DNA of 64,000 bases from Plantibacter sp. VKM Ac-2880. GTDB taxonomy: Bacteria > Actinomycetota > Actinomycetes > Actinomycetales > Microbacteriaceae. Below, one piece after another: positions 35,164 through 43,774 of the stretch. The stretch lies in assembly GCF_015351235.1 (NCBI RefSeq), contig NZ_JADKSJ010000002.1, forward strand, positions 1,302,001 to 1,366,000, in the 5' to 3' direction. The translations under genes and the position numbers were made by a program. Every line of letters starts with the position of its first letter. Within the stretch, counting starts at the first letter, position 1. The notes beneath the pieces are model-generated. The model did no database searches, had not been told where the DNA came from, and saw only the letters and a program-made list of their open reading frames with translations.

Positions 35164-35222
35164 CCTCGTCCCGCTGCCAGTGCGCCCAGCCCAGCGCGAG
35201 CGTCCCGCGCACGTTCGCAGCG

Positions 35223-35861
35223 CTACGCCTTGCTACCGGTCAACGCGATCGTGCCACCGAGGCCGATCAGCATCACGCCACCGCCCGCGGTCAGCTTCGA
35301 GAGACGCTTCGGGCTCCTCGCGAACCAGGCCCGCGCCGTCCCCGCCGTGAGCGCCCAGACGCTGTCGCTCACGAGCGCGATCGCGAAGAAGACAAGTCCG
35401 AGGATGGCCATCTGCACCGGGATCGCCCCGTGGTCGTAGGCGACGAACTGGGGGAGGACGGCGACGAAGAACACGATCGTCTTCGGGTTCGTCACACCCA
35501 CGAGGAAGCCCTCGCCCAGAAGCCGCCCAGAGGACGGACGCGCCTTCGTCGTCTCCGGGGTGCGCGCGTGGTCGTTGCGATGACGGATCGCCTGCACACC
35601 GAGGAACACGAGGTATGCGGCTCCGACGAGCTTGATGACGGTGAACACGACGACCGACTCGGCGACGATCGACCCGACGCCGAGGGAGACGAGCGCCACC
35701 GCCGGCAGCATCCCGAGGGCGTTGCCGACCACGCTGAGGACACCCGCCTTCCGTCCGAGCGCGAGTGAGCGTCCGATGACGAAGAGGATGCTCGGCCCGG
35801 GGATGACGATCAGCGCGAGCGACGCCAGGGCGAACGCCCACAGGTTGGTCGGGGGAAGCAT
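35223..35861 (-). CDS. LysE/RhtB family amino acid exporter
   Basis: 212-aa membrane protein with six hydrophobic segments. The N-terminal IPGPSILFVIGRSLALGRKAGVLSVVGNALG is the LysE/RhtB signature, and FLVGVTNPKTIVFFVAVLPQFV is the central conserved segment. It exports amino acids or derivatives; the substrate cannot be told. GGAG is 5 nt before ATG and a TACATT -10 lies at 35896-35901 on the minus strand. Confidence 0.92.
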   Translation of the reverse strand: MLPPTNLWAFALASLALIVIPGPSILFVIGRSLALGRKAGVLSVVGNALGMLPAVALVSLGVGSIVAESVVVFTVIKLVGAAYLVFLGVQAIRHRNDHARTPETTKARPSSGRLLGEGFLVGVTNPKTIVFFVAVLPQFVAYDHGAIPVQMAILGLVFFAIALVSDSVWALTAGTARAWFARSPKRLSKLTAGGGVMLIGLGGTIALTGSKA

Positions 35862-35992
35862 GGGGACTCCGATGATCGGCTCGGGTGATGAGTCGAATGT
35901 AGACGAGCGACGACCGCTCGCGCGCGCTCAGCTCAGCCGGATACGCTGGCGGACGGGGCGAGCCGACCGCTCGACCGACGAGGGGATGCCGG

Positions 35993-37993
35993 ATGCTGAC
36001 TGATGCGCTCACCATCGTGCTGGCGATCGTCTCCGCGCTCCTCCTCGGATTCGCCGCCCGTCGCGTGCTCGATGCCCCGGTCGGCTGGCCGCGCAGCATC
36101 GTCGTCGGCCTGGTCGTGTTCGTCACCGGTCCCCCGTTCGCCAGCTGGCTCGTCCAACAGACCGGCCTCCTCCAGGACGGCCAGGCCGACGATGCCCGCG
36201 CCGCGTTCGCCGCGATCGCTGTCGCCCTCCTCGCGATCGGCTGGATCTTCGCCCTCGGTCTCGGTGTCCTCGTCGCCATCGAGGTGATCATCCCCACCCG
36301 CCCGTTGATGAACCCGATCGACGTGGTCCGCTCGGCGATCCGGCGCCGTCGTCGCACCCGCCGCTACCTGCAGATCCTCACGATCGCCTCCCGCCACGGT
36401 GCCGGCTGGCTCGTGCACGGCCGATCCCGGGTGCAGCTGGAACTCACCACGAGCGAGCAGCGCGCCAACGCGATCATCGCGACGATCAACGACTCCGGCG
36501 TCACCTTCGTGAAGCTCGGGCAGGTGCTGTCGACACGCCGTGACCTCGTGCCGGAGCCGTACCTCAGCGCGCTCGCCTCCCTGCAGTCGGAGGCGACGAC
36601 GCTGCCGTGGCACGAGGTCGAGGTCGTCATCGAGACCGAACTCGGGGCGCCGATCGACACGGTGTTCGCGTCCATCGACTCCGAACCGCTCGCCGCCGCC
36701 TCCGTCGCGCAGGTGCACACCGCCGAGCTCCTCGACGGCACGCCCGTGGTCGTGAAGGTCCAGCGTCCCGCCGCTCGGGTGCAGGTCGAGGCCGACGCCG
36801 ACATCGTCGTCCGCCTGGCCGAGCGCGCCGAGACCCACACGAAGTTCGGGCAGAACCTCCGCCTCGCCTCCGTCGCCCGAGCGTTCACCTCGACGCTGCT
36901 CGAGGAGCTCGACTACCGGATCGAAGCCCGCAACGTGGAGATGATCCGCAGCACCCTCAAGCGACGCGACGAGCACGACGAGGGTGTCCGGATCACCGTC
37001 CCGCGCGTCTACCCGGCGGCGTCGGGCGCCCGGCTGCTCACCATGGACCTCGTCGACGGGCTCCCCCTCAGCCGCGCCCGCGAGCGCATCGCGACCATCC
37101 CGTTGGAGGAACGGCAGGCGCTCGCAACGGGCCTCATGGAGGTCGTGCTCGAACAGATCCTCGTGCACGGCGTCTTCCATGCCGACCTGCACCCGGGGAA
37201 CGTCATCCTCCGTGAGGACGGCTCGCTCGGCCTCATCGACTTCGGCGCCGTCGGTGTCATCGAGCGCAGCCAACGTCAGCGGCTCACCGCGGTGATGCTC
37301 GCCACCGTCAGCGAGGACGACATCGCCGCGACCGACGCGCTCCTCCTCATCGTGGACCTGCCGGAGGACGCCGACCTCGACGCCCTCCGCCACGACGTGG
37401 GCATCGTCATCACCACCGAACGACACCGCCCTGGCGGCGACGGTTCGATCTTCAGCCGCCTTCTGGACGTCATCCGCCAGCACCACATCGCCCTGCCCGG
37501 TGACCTCGCGGCCGCGTTCCGCAGCTTCGCGACGCTCGAAGGCTGCCTCAAGGCCCTGGATCCGGACTTCGACATGTTCGAGCAGGCGCTGCCCATGGTG
37601 CCGCGACTGCTCCGGCGTGCCCGGTCGATCCGTCAGACGGCGGTGACGCTGCAAGCCCAGGCAGCGGTGTCGGCCGCGTTGGCCCGCAACCTGCCGCGCC
37701 GACTCGACGCGCTGCTCTCCGGGCTCGAGCAGGGCACGGTCGGGGTGACCTTGAAGGGCCTCGCCGATGAACCCGCGAAGGGACTCGTCCAAGGGGTGAC
37801 GGCGGAGATCGTCGGCACCCTGATCTCGATCGCCGCCATGGTGATCGCCGTGGTCCTCGTCGTGACGGGTGCTGGCCCGACCCTGCCGGGGGGACTCCGG
37901 GTCTTCGACCTGATCGCCGCGTTCATCGGCTTCCTCGGCTTCCTCGGGCTGCTGCGCGTCCTGCGGCAGACGGTCATCCGCCGAGGCCAGTGA
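35993..37993 (+). CDS. ABC1/UbiB family atypical kinase-like membrane protein
   Basis: 666-aa protein. Three N-terminal transmembrane helices (to ~residue 100) precede an ADCK/UbiB domain: TFVKLGQVLSTRRDLVP (the KxGQ motif), AAASVAQVHTA (the Ala-rich loop), VVVKVQRP, FHADLHPGN and LIDFGAVG. Two C-terminal helices follow. UbiB proteins assist isoprenoid-quinone synthesis or lipid transport as ATPases. Actinobacteria use menaquinone, so a lipid-homeostasis role is possible. RBS GAGGGG is 7 nt before ATG. Confidence 0.9.
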   Translation: MLTDALTIVLAIVSALLLGFAARRVLDAPVGWPRSIVVGLVVFVTGPPFASWLVQQTGLLQDGQADDARAAFAAIAVALLAIGWIFALGLGVLVAIEVIIPTRPLMNPIDVVRSAIRRRRRTRRYLQILTIASRHGAGWLVHGRSRVQLELTTSEQRANAIIATINDSGVTFVKLGQVLSTRRDLVPEPYLSALASLQSEATTLPWHEVEVVIETELGAPIDTVFASIDSEPLAAASVAQVHTAELLDGTPVVVKVQRPAARVQVEADADIVVRLAERAETHTKFGQNLRLASVARAFTSTLLEELDYRIEARNVEMIRSTLKRRDEHDEGVRITVPRVYPAASGARLLTMDLVDGLPLSRARERIATIPLEERQALATGLMEVVLEQILVHGVFHADLHPGNVILREDGSLGLIDFGAVGVIERSQRQRLTAVMLATVSEDDIAATDALLLIVDLPEDADLDALRHDVGIVITTERHRPGGDGSIFSRLLDVIRQHHIALPGDLAAAFRSFATLEGCLKALDPDFDMFEQALPMVPRLLRRARSIRQTAVTLQAQAAVSAALARNLPRRLDALLSGLEQGTVGVTLKGLADEPAKGLVQGVTAEIVGTLISIAAMVIAVVLVVTGAGPTLPGGLRVFDLIAAFIGFLGFLGLLRVLRQTVIRRGQ

Positions 37994-38037
37994 CCGACGC
38001 AGTCGTCACGCAGACCCTGGTGTTCACCCTGCACCGC

Positions 38038-38043
38038 TAGCGT
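38038..38043 (+). promoter_or_regulatory. -10 hexamer of the APC permease
   Basis: TAGCGT is 6 nt before the GTG at 38050. No RBS is present; leaderless arrangement. Confidence 0.4.
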
Positions 38044-38049
38044 GATCGG

Positions 38050-39300
38050 GTGAGCGCTCCCGGACTGCAGCGACGACTCGGCACCAGCGCCGCCGTGTTC
38101 ATCGGCCTCGGTTCGATGATGGGCGCCGGCGTGTTCTCGGTGTTCCAGCCGGCCGCCCAGGTGGCGGGTGCAGGCCTGCTCGTCGGGCTCCTGATCGCCG
38201 CGGTCGTCGCCTGCTGCAACGCGATGTCGTCGGCGCAACTCGCTGCCCAACTGCCGTCCGCCGGAGGCAGCTACGTCTACGGTCGCGAGCTCATCGGCCC
38301 CTGGTGGGGGTTCGCCGCCGGGTGGAGCTTCGTCGTCGGGAAGACCGCGAGCGCTGCGGCGATGGCCGCCGCCTTCGCTGCCTACGCCGCGCCCGTCGAG
38401 TGGAGTCGGCCGGTCGCGGCGGTCGCGGTCGCCCTGGTGGTCGTGACCAACTGCCTGGGCGTGACCCGCACGGCGACGGCGACCCGGGTGATCGTCGTGG
38501 GCGTCCTGCTCGTGCTCGCCGTGGTCGTCACCTCCGGTGCGTTCGGGCCGGCTGCGGGCGTGACCGGTTCCGCGTCGCTCGTGTTCGATGCCGGGCCGCT
38601 CGCCGTGCTGCAGTCCGCCGGCCTGCTGTTCTTCGCCTTCGCCGGGTACGCGCGCATCGCGACCCTCGGCGAGGAGGTCCGTGATCCGGCCCGGACGATC
38701 CCGCGGGCGATCGGGATCGCGTTCGCGGTGGCGGTGGTGGTCTACGCAGGGGTCGCCGTGGTGGCGTTGCTCACCCTCGGTGCCGACGGCTTGGCCCAGG
38801 CGTCACGGCCGCTGGCGGCCGTGGTGGAGGCGAACGGGTGGCCGTGGGCGTCGACGCTCGTGCGGGTCGGGGCGGCGGCCGCCTGTCTGAGTGCGTTGCT
38901 CGCCGTGTTCGCCGGCGTGGGTCGGACCGCGTTCGCGATGGCGAGGACCGGCGACCTCCCGCGGTGGCTCGACGCCGTGCACCCGCGCTTCGCGACACCA
39001 TACCGGGCGGAACTGCTCGCGGGCGCCGTCGTCGTCGTGCTCGTGCTGCTCGTCGACCTCCGGAGCGCGATCGGCTTCTCCTCGTTCGGCGTCCTGTTGT
39101 ACTACGTGGTCGCGAATGTGGCGGCGCTGCGGCAGACGAGCGCACACCGACGGTATCCGCGGGCGGTCAGCGTGGTGGGTGCAGCCGGGTGCTTGCTGCT
39201 GATGGGCACCCTGCCCCCGACGTCAGTGGCCGTCGGGAGCGCGGTGGTGTTGCTCGGGTTCGCGGGGCGGGCGATCGTGGCACCTCGACGGGCTCGGTGA
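38050..39300 (+). CDS. APC family amino acid permease
   Basis: 416-aa transporter with about eleven hydrophobic segments. FIGLGSMMGAGVFSVFQPAAQVAG is the helix-1 GxGxG-type substrate motif, followed by SAGGSYVYGRELIGPWWGFAAGW and FAFAGYARIATLGEEVRDPARTIPRAI, a strong APC signature. GTG start. The final codons RRAR and the stop are read from a degenerate copy of the dispersed repeat (CTCGACGGGCTCGGTGACC). Confidence 0.92.
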   Translation: MSAPGLQRRLGTSAAVFIGLGSMMGAGVFSVFQPAAQVAGAGLLVGLLIAAVVACCNAMSSAQLAAQLPSAGGSYVYGRELIGPWWGFAAGWSFVVGKTASAAAMAAAFAAYAAPVEWSRPVAAVAVALVVVTNCLGVTRTATATRVIVVGVLLVLAVVVTSGAFGPAAGVTGSASLVFDAGPLAVLQSAGLLFFAFAGYARIATLGEEVRDPARTIPRAIGIAFAVAVVVYAGVAVVALLTLGADGLAQASRPLAAVVEANGWPWASTLVRVGAAAACLSALLAVFAGVGRTAFAMARTGDLPRWLDAVHPRFATPYRAELLAGAVVVVLVLLVDLRSAIGFSSFGVLLYYVVANVAALRQTSAHRRYPRAVSVVGAAGCLLLMGTLPPTSVAVGSAVVLLGFAGRAIVAPRRAR

Positions 39301-39349
39301 CCGGAACCCCGGCCCGTGACGTCCCGGTCCCTGAGCCTGTCGAAGGGCG
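39284..39349. repeat. inverted pair of dispersed repeats between convergent genes
   Basis: A degenerate plus copy (39284-39305, supplying the APC permease stop) faces a full minus copy (39326-39349). It separates the convergent APC permease and GntR genes and could act as a bidirectional terminator. Confidence 0.8.
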
Positions 39350-39354
39350 GCCCG

Positions 39355-40005
39355 CTACAGCTGAGCGGACAGGCGGAAGATGTTCTCGACCGCGAGCTCG
39401 GCGGCGATCGCGTCGCCGGCTTCGACCGCCTGGCGCAGCTCCGGGTAGCCCTGCTCCTTCGCGGCCCAGTCGGTCGTCTCCTCCGTGCGGGTCGCGGACG
39501 ACCGGTAGGTGAGGCCGTCGATGATGTCCTTCGTCGCGGCGACGAGGGTGGCGTTCGGGCACGCGGTGATGAAGGCGTCGAAGAGTTCCCAACTGAGGCG
39601 CCCGTGCTCGGCCATGTCGCGCTGCTCGACGACGACGATCACCTGGTTGATCGAGCGGACGAGGGCCTTCTTCTGCGTCGCGCCGAGGCCGGGAACGGTG
39701 ACGCGGACGATGCCGCCGAGCATCGCGCCGAGGGTCTGCATGACCTCGGTGCGCTGGGCTGGGTCGGGCAGGGCGACGCGGGTGTAGCGCTGCGCGGCCA
39801 TCTCGATGAGACCGACGCGGGCGAGGTCGTTGAGGGCTTCGCGGATGGGCGTGCGGGAGATGCCGAGCCAGGACTGCAGCTCGCCGTCGTTGAGGTGCTC
39901 ACCGGGCTCCAGCGTGCCGTCGAAGATGGCGGTGCGGATGCGCTCGACCGCGACCTCGCGCAGGGACCGACGCTCGACGGGCGGGTTGGCTGAGGGCACG
40001 GGCAT
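39355..40005 (-). CDS. GntR family regulator, FadR/FCD subgroup
   Basis: 216-aa regulator. Winged HTH: REVAVERIRTAIFDGTLEPGEHLNDGELQSWLGISRTPIREALNDLARVGLIEM. The C-terminal domain is helical and FCD-like, though the conserved metal-binding histidines are less obvious (SWELFDAFITACPNATLV). Divergent from the MHS transporter, so it may control its uptake substrate. Confidence 0.88.
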   Translation of the reverse strand: MPVPSANPPVERRSLREVAVERIRTAIFDGTLEPGEHLNDGELQSWLGISRTPIREALNDLARVGLIEMAAQRYTRVALPDPAQRTEVMQTLGAMLGGIVRVTVPGLGATQKKALVRSINQVIVVVEQRDMAEHGRLSWELFDAFITACPNATLVAATKDIIDGLTYRSSATRTEETTDWAAKEQGYPELRQAVEAGDAIAAELAVENIFRLSAQL

Positions 40006-40127
40006 GCTGGGTCTCCTTCGTCGGCGAATGCTACGGCATCAGCGTACCGAATATCAGCGGAACCGGACCCCGTCAGTCGGTGCGATCCAAGCTCGCTGCC
40101 GCGCGAATCAGGATTGATCCAGAAAAA

Positions 40128-40170
40128 ATGACTACGTAACCTCGACAGCCGACACGCTTCGCCCTAGCGT
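40128..40170 (+). promoter_or_regulatory. MHS transporter promoter with upstream operator
   Basis: -35 TCGACA (40142-40147), 17-nt spacer and -10 TAGCGT (40165-40170). Abutting the -35 is ATGACTACGTAACCTC (40128-40143), a one-sided match to the palindrome ATGnnTACGTAnnCAT found perfect at 46766-46781. Confidence 0.6.
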
Positions 40171-40230
40171 GGATCCCAAGACGGGTCCGGTTGCGACGGG
40201 ACCCCTCACGGACCACCACGAAGGAGTGAC

Positions 40231-41589
40231 ATGTCCCATCAGAACCCCCACGACCAGATCGAACTCGATTCCAGACAACAGCGCCGAAGGGCGGTGATCG
40301 GCAGCTCCGTCGGAACCGTCATCGAGTGGTACGACTTCACGCTCTACGGCCTAGCGACGGCGCTCGTGTTCGCCCCGCTGTTCTTCCCCGGCGGGGGTGA
40401 GCTGGCCGGCGTGCTCGGCGCCTTCGCCACCTTCGCCGTCGGCTTCGGAGCACGCCCCGTCGGCGGCCTGATCTTCGCCCACTTCGGCGACCGCGTCGGC
40501 CGGAAGACCACCCTGCTCGTCACGCTGCTCATGATGGGCACGGCCACGACGCTCATCGGCCTGCTGCCGACGGCGGAGACCATCGGCGCCTGGGCGCCCA
40601 TCATCCTCATCATTCTGCGCATCTTCCAGGGCGCCGGCGCCGGTGCCGAGTTCGCCGGGGCGATGACCATGGCCAGCGAGTCCTCGGATGTGAAGAACCG
40701 GGCGTTCACCGCAGGGTTCCCCGGCGCAGCGGTGTATGTCGGGATGGCGCTCGCCACCGGGGCGTTCGCGCTCCTCACCATGCTCCCGGTCGAGCAGTTC
40801 CAGGCCTGGGGATGGCGCATCCCGTTCATCGCGAGCGTCGTCATCGTCGGGTTCGCCCTGTACTTCCGCCTCCGTGTGAAGGAGACTGCGGCGTTCGAAG
40901 CGGTCGAGCGCGACGGGGAGATCCGTCGGGCTCCGCTCGTCCAGGCCGTGCGCGGACACTGGCGGGTGCTGCTCTCCGGAATGGCGATCTTCGTCTTCGC
41001 CCTGCCGTGGACGTACGTCGTCGGTACGTTCTCGGTCTCCTACGTCACCGGCACGCTCACGGTCGCACCGACCGTCGCCCTCACCGGCCTCATCATCGCG
41101 CAGCTCATCACCGTGCCCGCCGTCCTGCTCTTCGGCAAGCTCGCCGACCGCATCGGCCGGAAGCCGGTCCTCATCGCGACGGCGATCTTCGGGATCGTCT
41201 ACGCGTTCCCGATGTTCCTCCTGTTCCAGACGGAGAGTTCCGTGCTGGTCGGCATCGCCCTCATCCTCGGCCTCGCCATCGTGCAAGGCGCGACGATCGG
41301 GGTCTCGGCGGCGATGCTCGCCGAGCTCTTCCCGACCTCCATGCGGTGGAGCGGTATCGCGATCTCGCGGGAGATCCCAGTCGCGATCGTCGGCGGAACG
41401 GCGCCACTGGTCGCGACGGCCCTCGTCGCGGCGAGCGGCGGCGCCCCCTGGCTCGTCGCGATCTACCTCATCGTCCTCAGCGTGATCGGGTTGATCGGCA
41501 TCATCGCCCTCCCGGAGACGCTGCACCGCGAGATCCCCTCGGCGGACGCGACGACGGGCACGCGGACGAAGACCGCGACCGAGGCCTGA
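40231..41589 (+). CDS. MFS transporter, metabolite:H+ symporter (MHS) family
   Basis: 452-aa twelve-helix transporter. VGTVIEWYDFTLYGLATALVFAPLFFP at the N-terminus and GGLIFAHFGDRVGRKTTLL (the MFS A motif) are MHS hallmarks; a second FGKLADRIGRKPVLIATAIFG sits after helix 8. MHS proteins import organic acids such as 2-oxoglutarate, citrate, shikimate or proline/betaine. RBS AAGGAG is 4 nt before ATG. Its operator suggests coregulation with the CaiB operon that converges on it. Confidence 0.93.
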   Translation: MSHQNPHDQIELDSRQQRRRAVIGSSVGTVIEWYDFTLYGLATALVFAPLFFPGGGELAGVLGAFATFAVGFGARPVGGLIFAHFGDRVGRKTTLLVTLLMMGTATTLIGLLPTAETIGAWAPIILIILRIFQGAGAGAEFAGAMTMASESSDVKNRAFTAGFPGAAVYVGMALATGAFALLTMLPVEQFQAWGWRIPFIASVVIVGFALYFRLRVKETAAFEAVERDGEIRRAPLVQAVRGHWRVLLSGMAIFVFALPWTYVVGTFSVSYVTGTLTVAPTVALTGLIIAQLITVPAVLLFGKLADRIGRKPVLIATAIFGIVYAFPMFLLFQTESSVLVGIALILGLAIVQGATIGVSAAMLAELFPTSMRWSGIAISREIPVAIVGGTAPLVATALVAASGGAPWLVAIYLIVLSVIGLIGIIALPETLHREIPSADATTGTRTKTATEA

Positions 41590-41601
41590 GATCCGTCGGG
41601 T

Positions 41602-41635
41602 GGGTGGCGCGAGCCGTCCACCCGGCGGTGGCTCG
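41602..41635. terminator. candidate bidirectional terminator
   Basis: Between the convergent MHS and dehydrogenase genes, CGAGCC (41610-41615)/GGCTCG (41630-41635) and GGGTGG (41602-41607)/CCACCC (41618-41623) offer alternative 6-bp stems. No U-tract. Confidence 0.35.
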
Positions 41636-41648
41636 CCCAGCCGTGTCC

Positions 41649-42638
41649 TCAGGGGATCAGCAACATCTTGATCGCCGGGGAGCGACGCCCGACCAGGTCG
41701 TCGAAGGCAGCGACGGCGTCATCGAGCGGCCGTCGGTCGAACAGGAGGCCGAGCGACGCCGCGTCCGTCGGCAGCAGCCCCTCGGCGAGGAGCCGCAGGG
41801 CCGCTTCGAAGTCGGTCCGTGAGTACATGTGGGATCCGAGGATCGTCCGCTCCTGGCGCTGCAGCAGCATCCCGTCGAACGACAGCTCCGGTGCGGCCAC
41901 CCCGACGAGCACCAAGGAACCGCCCGCGGCGACCAGGCCGAGCAACCGTTCCGGCAGGGCGCCGCCGACGCAGTCGAAGACGACGTCGAACTCGGCTGCG
42001 GCCGGGCCGTCGTCCGGCAGTGCGTCGACGACCGGGATCCCGAAGTGGGTGACGATCTCCTGCCGCGAGGTGACGGGTTCGACGAGGGTGACCGAGCGTG
42101 CGCCATCGGCGCGGATGCACAGCGCGACGAGGAGCCCGATCGGCCCTCCACCGACGACGAGCACCTCGGCGTCTGCCACGTCGACGCGCGAGACGGCGTG
42201 CCTGGCGACGGCGAGCGGTTCGACGATCGGGGCGATCGAGGCCGGGACGTCCTCCGGCACGATCACGAGCGACGCCGCCGGGACGGTCACCTCGTCGGCC
42301 GCTCCCCCGTCGACCTGCCCGCCGATCAGTCGCATGTCGGCACACAGTCGCGCATGGCCGCGTCGACACTGGCGGCAGACGCCGCAGCCGAGCTGCGGGA
42401 GGACCGCGACGCGCCGACCGAGCAGCTCGTCCGCGCCGTCACCGACGGCCGACACCATGCCGACGATCTCATGGCCCGGGACGATCGGCGGCCGGATGAC
42501 CGGATGGCGGCCCGCGAACATGGTGGCGTCCGATCCGCACAGCCCGCAGCTCTCGACCCGGACGACAGCCTCGCCCGCGCCGGGTTCGACCGGCGCGACC
42601 GTCTCGACGACGACGCGCGTGGCGTCCACGATCCGCAC
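41649..42638 (-). CDS. zinc-dependent medium-chain alcohol/polyol dehydrogenase
   Basis: 329-aa zinc MDR enzyme. Catalytic zinc ligands: Cys31-GLCGSD and the GHE block (GHEIVGMV); structural zinc cysteines in LGCGVCRQCRRGHARLC; cofactor motif VLVVGGGPIGLLVALCIRADG. This resembles sorbitol/threonine-dehydrogenase-like enzymes that oxidise a secondary alcohol with NAD. GTG at 42638 is chosen from the family start and nearby GGAGG (short 3-nt spacing). Last gene of the CaiB-ECH-transketolase operon. Confidence 0.88.
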   Translation of the reverse strand: MRIVDATRVVVETVAPVEPGAGEAVVRVESCGLCGSDATMFAGRHPVIRPPIVPGHEIVGMVSAVGDGADELLGRRVAVLPQLGCGVCRQCRRGHARLCADMRLIGGQVDGGAADEVTVPAASLVIVPEDVPASIAPIVEPLAVARHAVSRVDVADAEVLVVGGGPIGLLVALCIRADGARSVTLVEPVTSRQEIVTHFGIPVVDALPDDGPAAAEFDVVFDCVGGALPERLLGLVAAGGSLVLVGVAAPELSFDGMLLQRQERTILGSHMYSRTDFEAALRLLAEGLLPTDAASLGLLFDRRPLDDAVAAFDDLVGRRSPAIKMLLIP

Positions 42639-42669
42639 CCGCCTCCGGAGGCGCGTCGGCAGCGGGGAC

Positions 42670-43773
42670 TCAGGCAAAGGTGATCTCCGGCTTGCGGAGC
42701 GCATCGGCCGCCTGCTGCTCCGCGAGCACCCTGGACCGGTCGGCCTCCTCCCACAGCGGAATCGTGCGGTCACGCGGCGCCCGGTCGGACACGCGCTCGA
42801 CGACGGTCGCGATGCCCTCGGCGTCGAGGCCGTAGTAGCGGTACAGGTGCGTCGGGGGACCGAAGATCGCGAAGTCGTGCAACCCGTGTCGGTACGCGGG
42901 CACGCCGACGTCGAGGTCCGCGAGCGCGGTGAGGACGCTGGTGCCCAGACCGCCGTCGACCACGTGGTCCTCGACGACGACGACCGCGTCGTGCTGCGCG
43001 GCGAGGTCAGCGACCGCCTGGGCCGGGAACGGCCGGATCGTGTGGAGGTCGACGACGGTGACGTCCAGACGGCCGTCCGCGCGGAGGGCGTCCGCCGCGT
43101 CGCGTGCCGCGTGGACCGTGATCCCGCTGGCGACGACGAGGATGTCGGAACCGCGCCGGACGACGGTCGGCTCCCCGAACACCACCTCGGACGTCGTCTC
43201 GTAGACGTCCGGACCGCTCGCGCCGCGCCCCAGCCGGAAGTAGACCGGTCCTGGCAGGTCGACCGTGCCACGGATGAGCGCCTCGGTCGCCACGAGGTCG
43301 GCCGGCGAGACGACCGTGAGGTTCGGGATCGAACGGAGTGCCCCGATGTCCTCGATCGCATGGTGGGAGGAGCCGAAGTACCCCATCGAGATGCCCGTGT
43401 GGGTGCCGATGGTCCGGACCGGGAGGTTGGTGTATGCGTGGTCGTTCCGGATCACGTCGAGACTCTGCATGCTCGCGAACGCCGAGAACGTCGACATGTA
43501 GGGGACCGCGCCACAGGAGGCGAGTCCGGCGGCGATACCGAGCAGGTTGCGCTCGGCGATTCCCGCCTGGATGAAGCGGTCGGGGTGCCTGGCGGGGAAG
43601 TCGGCGAGGAACGTCGACCAGGTGAGGTCGGCACTGCCCGCCATGATGCGCGGGTCCTCGTCGGCGAGGTCGGCGAGGATCGACCCGATGGAGCGCGTCG
43701 GGTATCCGGCGCGTCCTTCGTGATCGTAGGAGCTCGGGTCGGTGAGGACCGTGGTTCGTCTCTCGAGCGGCAT
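42670..43773 (-). CDS. transketolase-like protein, C-terminal (pyrimidine-binding plus C domain) subunit
   Basis: 367-aa half-transketolase. TRSIGSILADLADEDPRIMAGSADLTWS opens the Pyr domain, FIQAGIAERNLLGIAAGLA carries the glutamate that activates thiamine diphosphate, and THTGISMGYFGSSHHAIEDIGALRSIPNLTVVSPAD is typical. The C domain has ILVVASGITVHAARDAADALR. ATG at 43773 is one base after the partner's stop (TGACATG), with GAGGAAGG 8 nt upstream. Confidence 0.9.
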   Translation of the reverse strand: MPLERRTTVLTDPSSYDHEGRAGYPTRSIGSILADLADEDPRIMAGSADLTWSTFLADFPARHPDRFIQAGIAERNLLGIAAGLASCGAVPYMSTFSAFASMQSLDVIRNDHAYTNLPVRTIGTHTGISMGYFGSSHHAIEDIGALRSIPNLTVVSPADLVATEALIRGTVDLPGPVYFRLGRGASGPDVYETTSEVVFGEPTVVRRGSDILVVASGITVHAARDAADALRADGRLDVTVVDLHTIRPFPAQAVADLAAQHDAVVVVEDHVVDGGLGTSVLTALADLDVGVPAYRHGLHDFAIFGPPTHLYRYYGLDAEGIATVVERVSDRAPRDRTIPLWEEADRSRVLAEQQAADALRKPEITFA

Positions 43774-43774
43774 G

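Noticed and set aside
40128-40143. The palindrome as a FadR-type (TnGTnnnACnA) GntR site
   Set aside because: The symmetric TACGTA core with central CG does not fit the GT...AC spacing of FadR sites; LacI is favoured, though GntR is not excluded.
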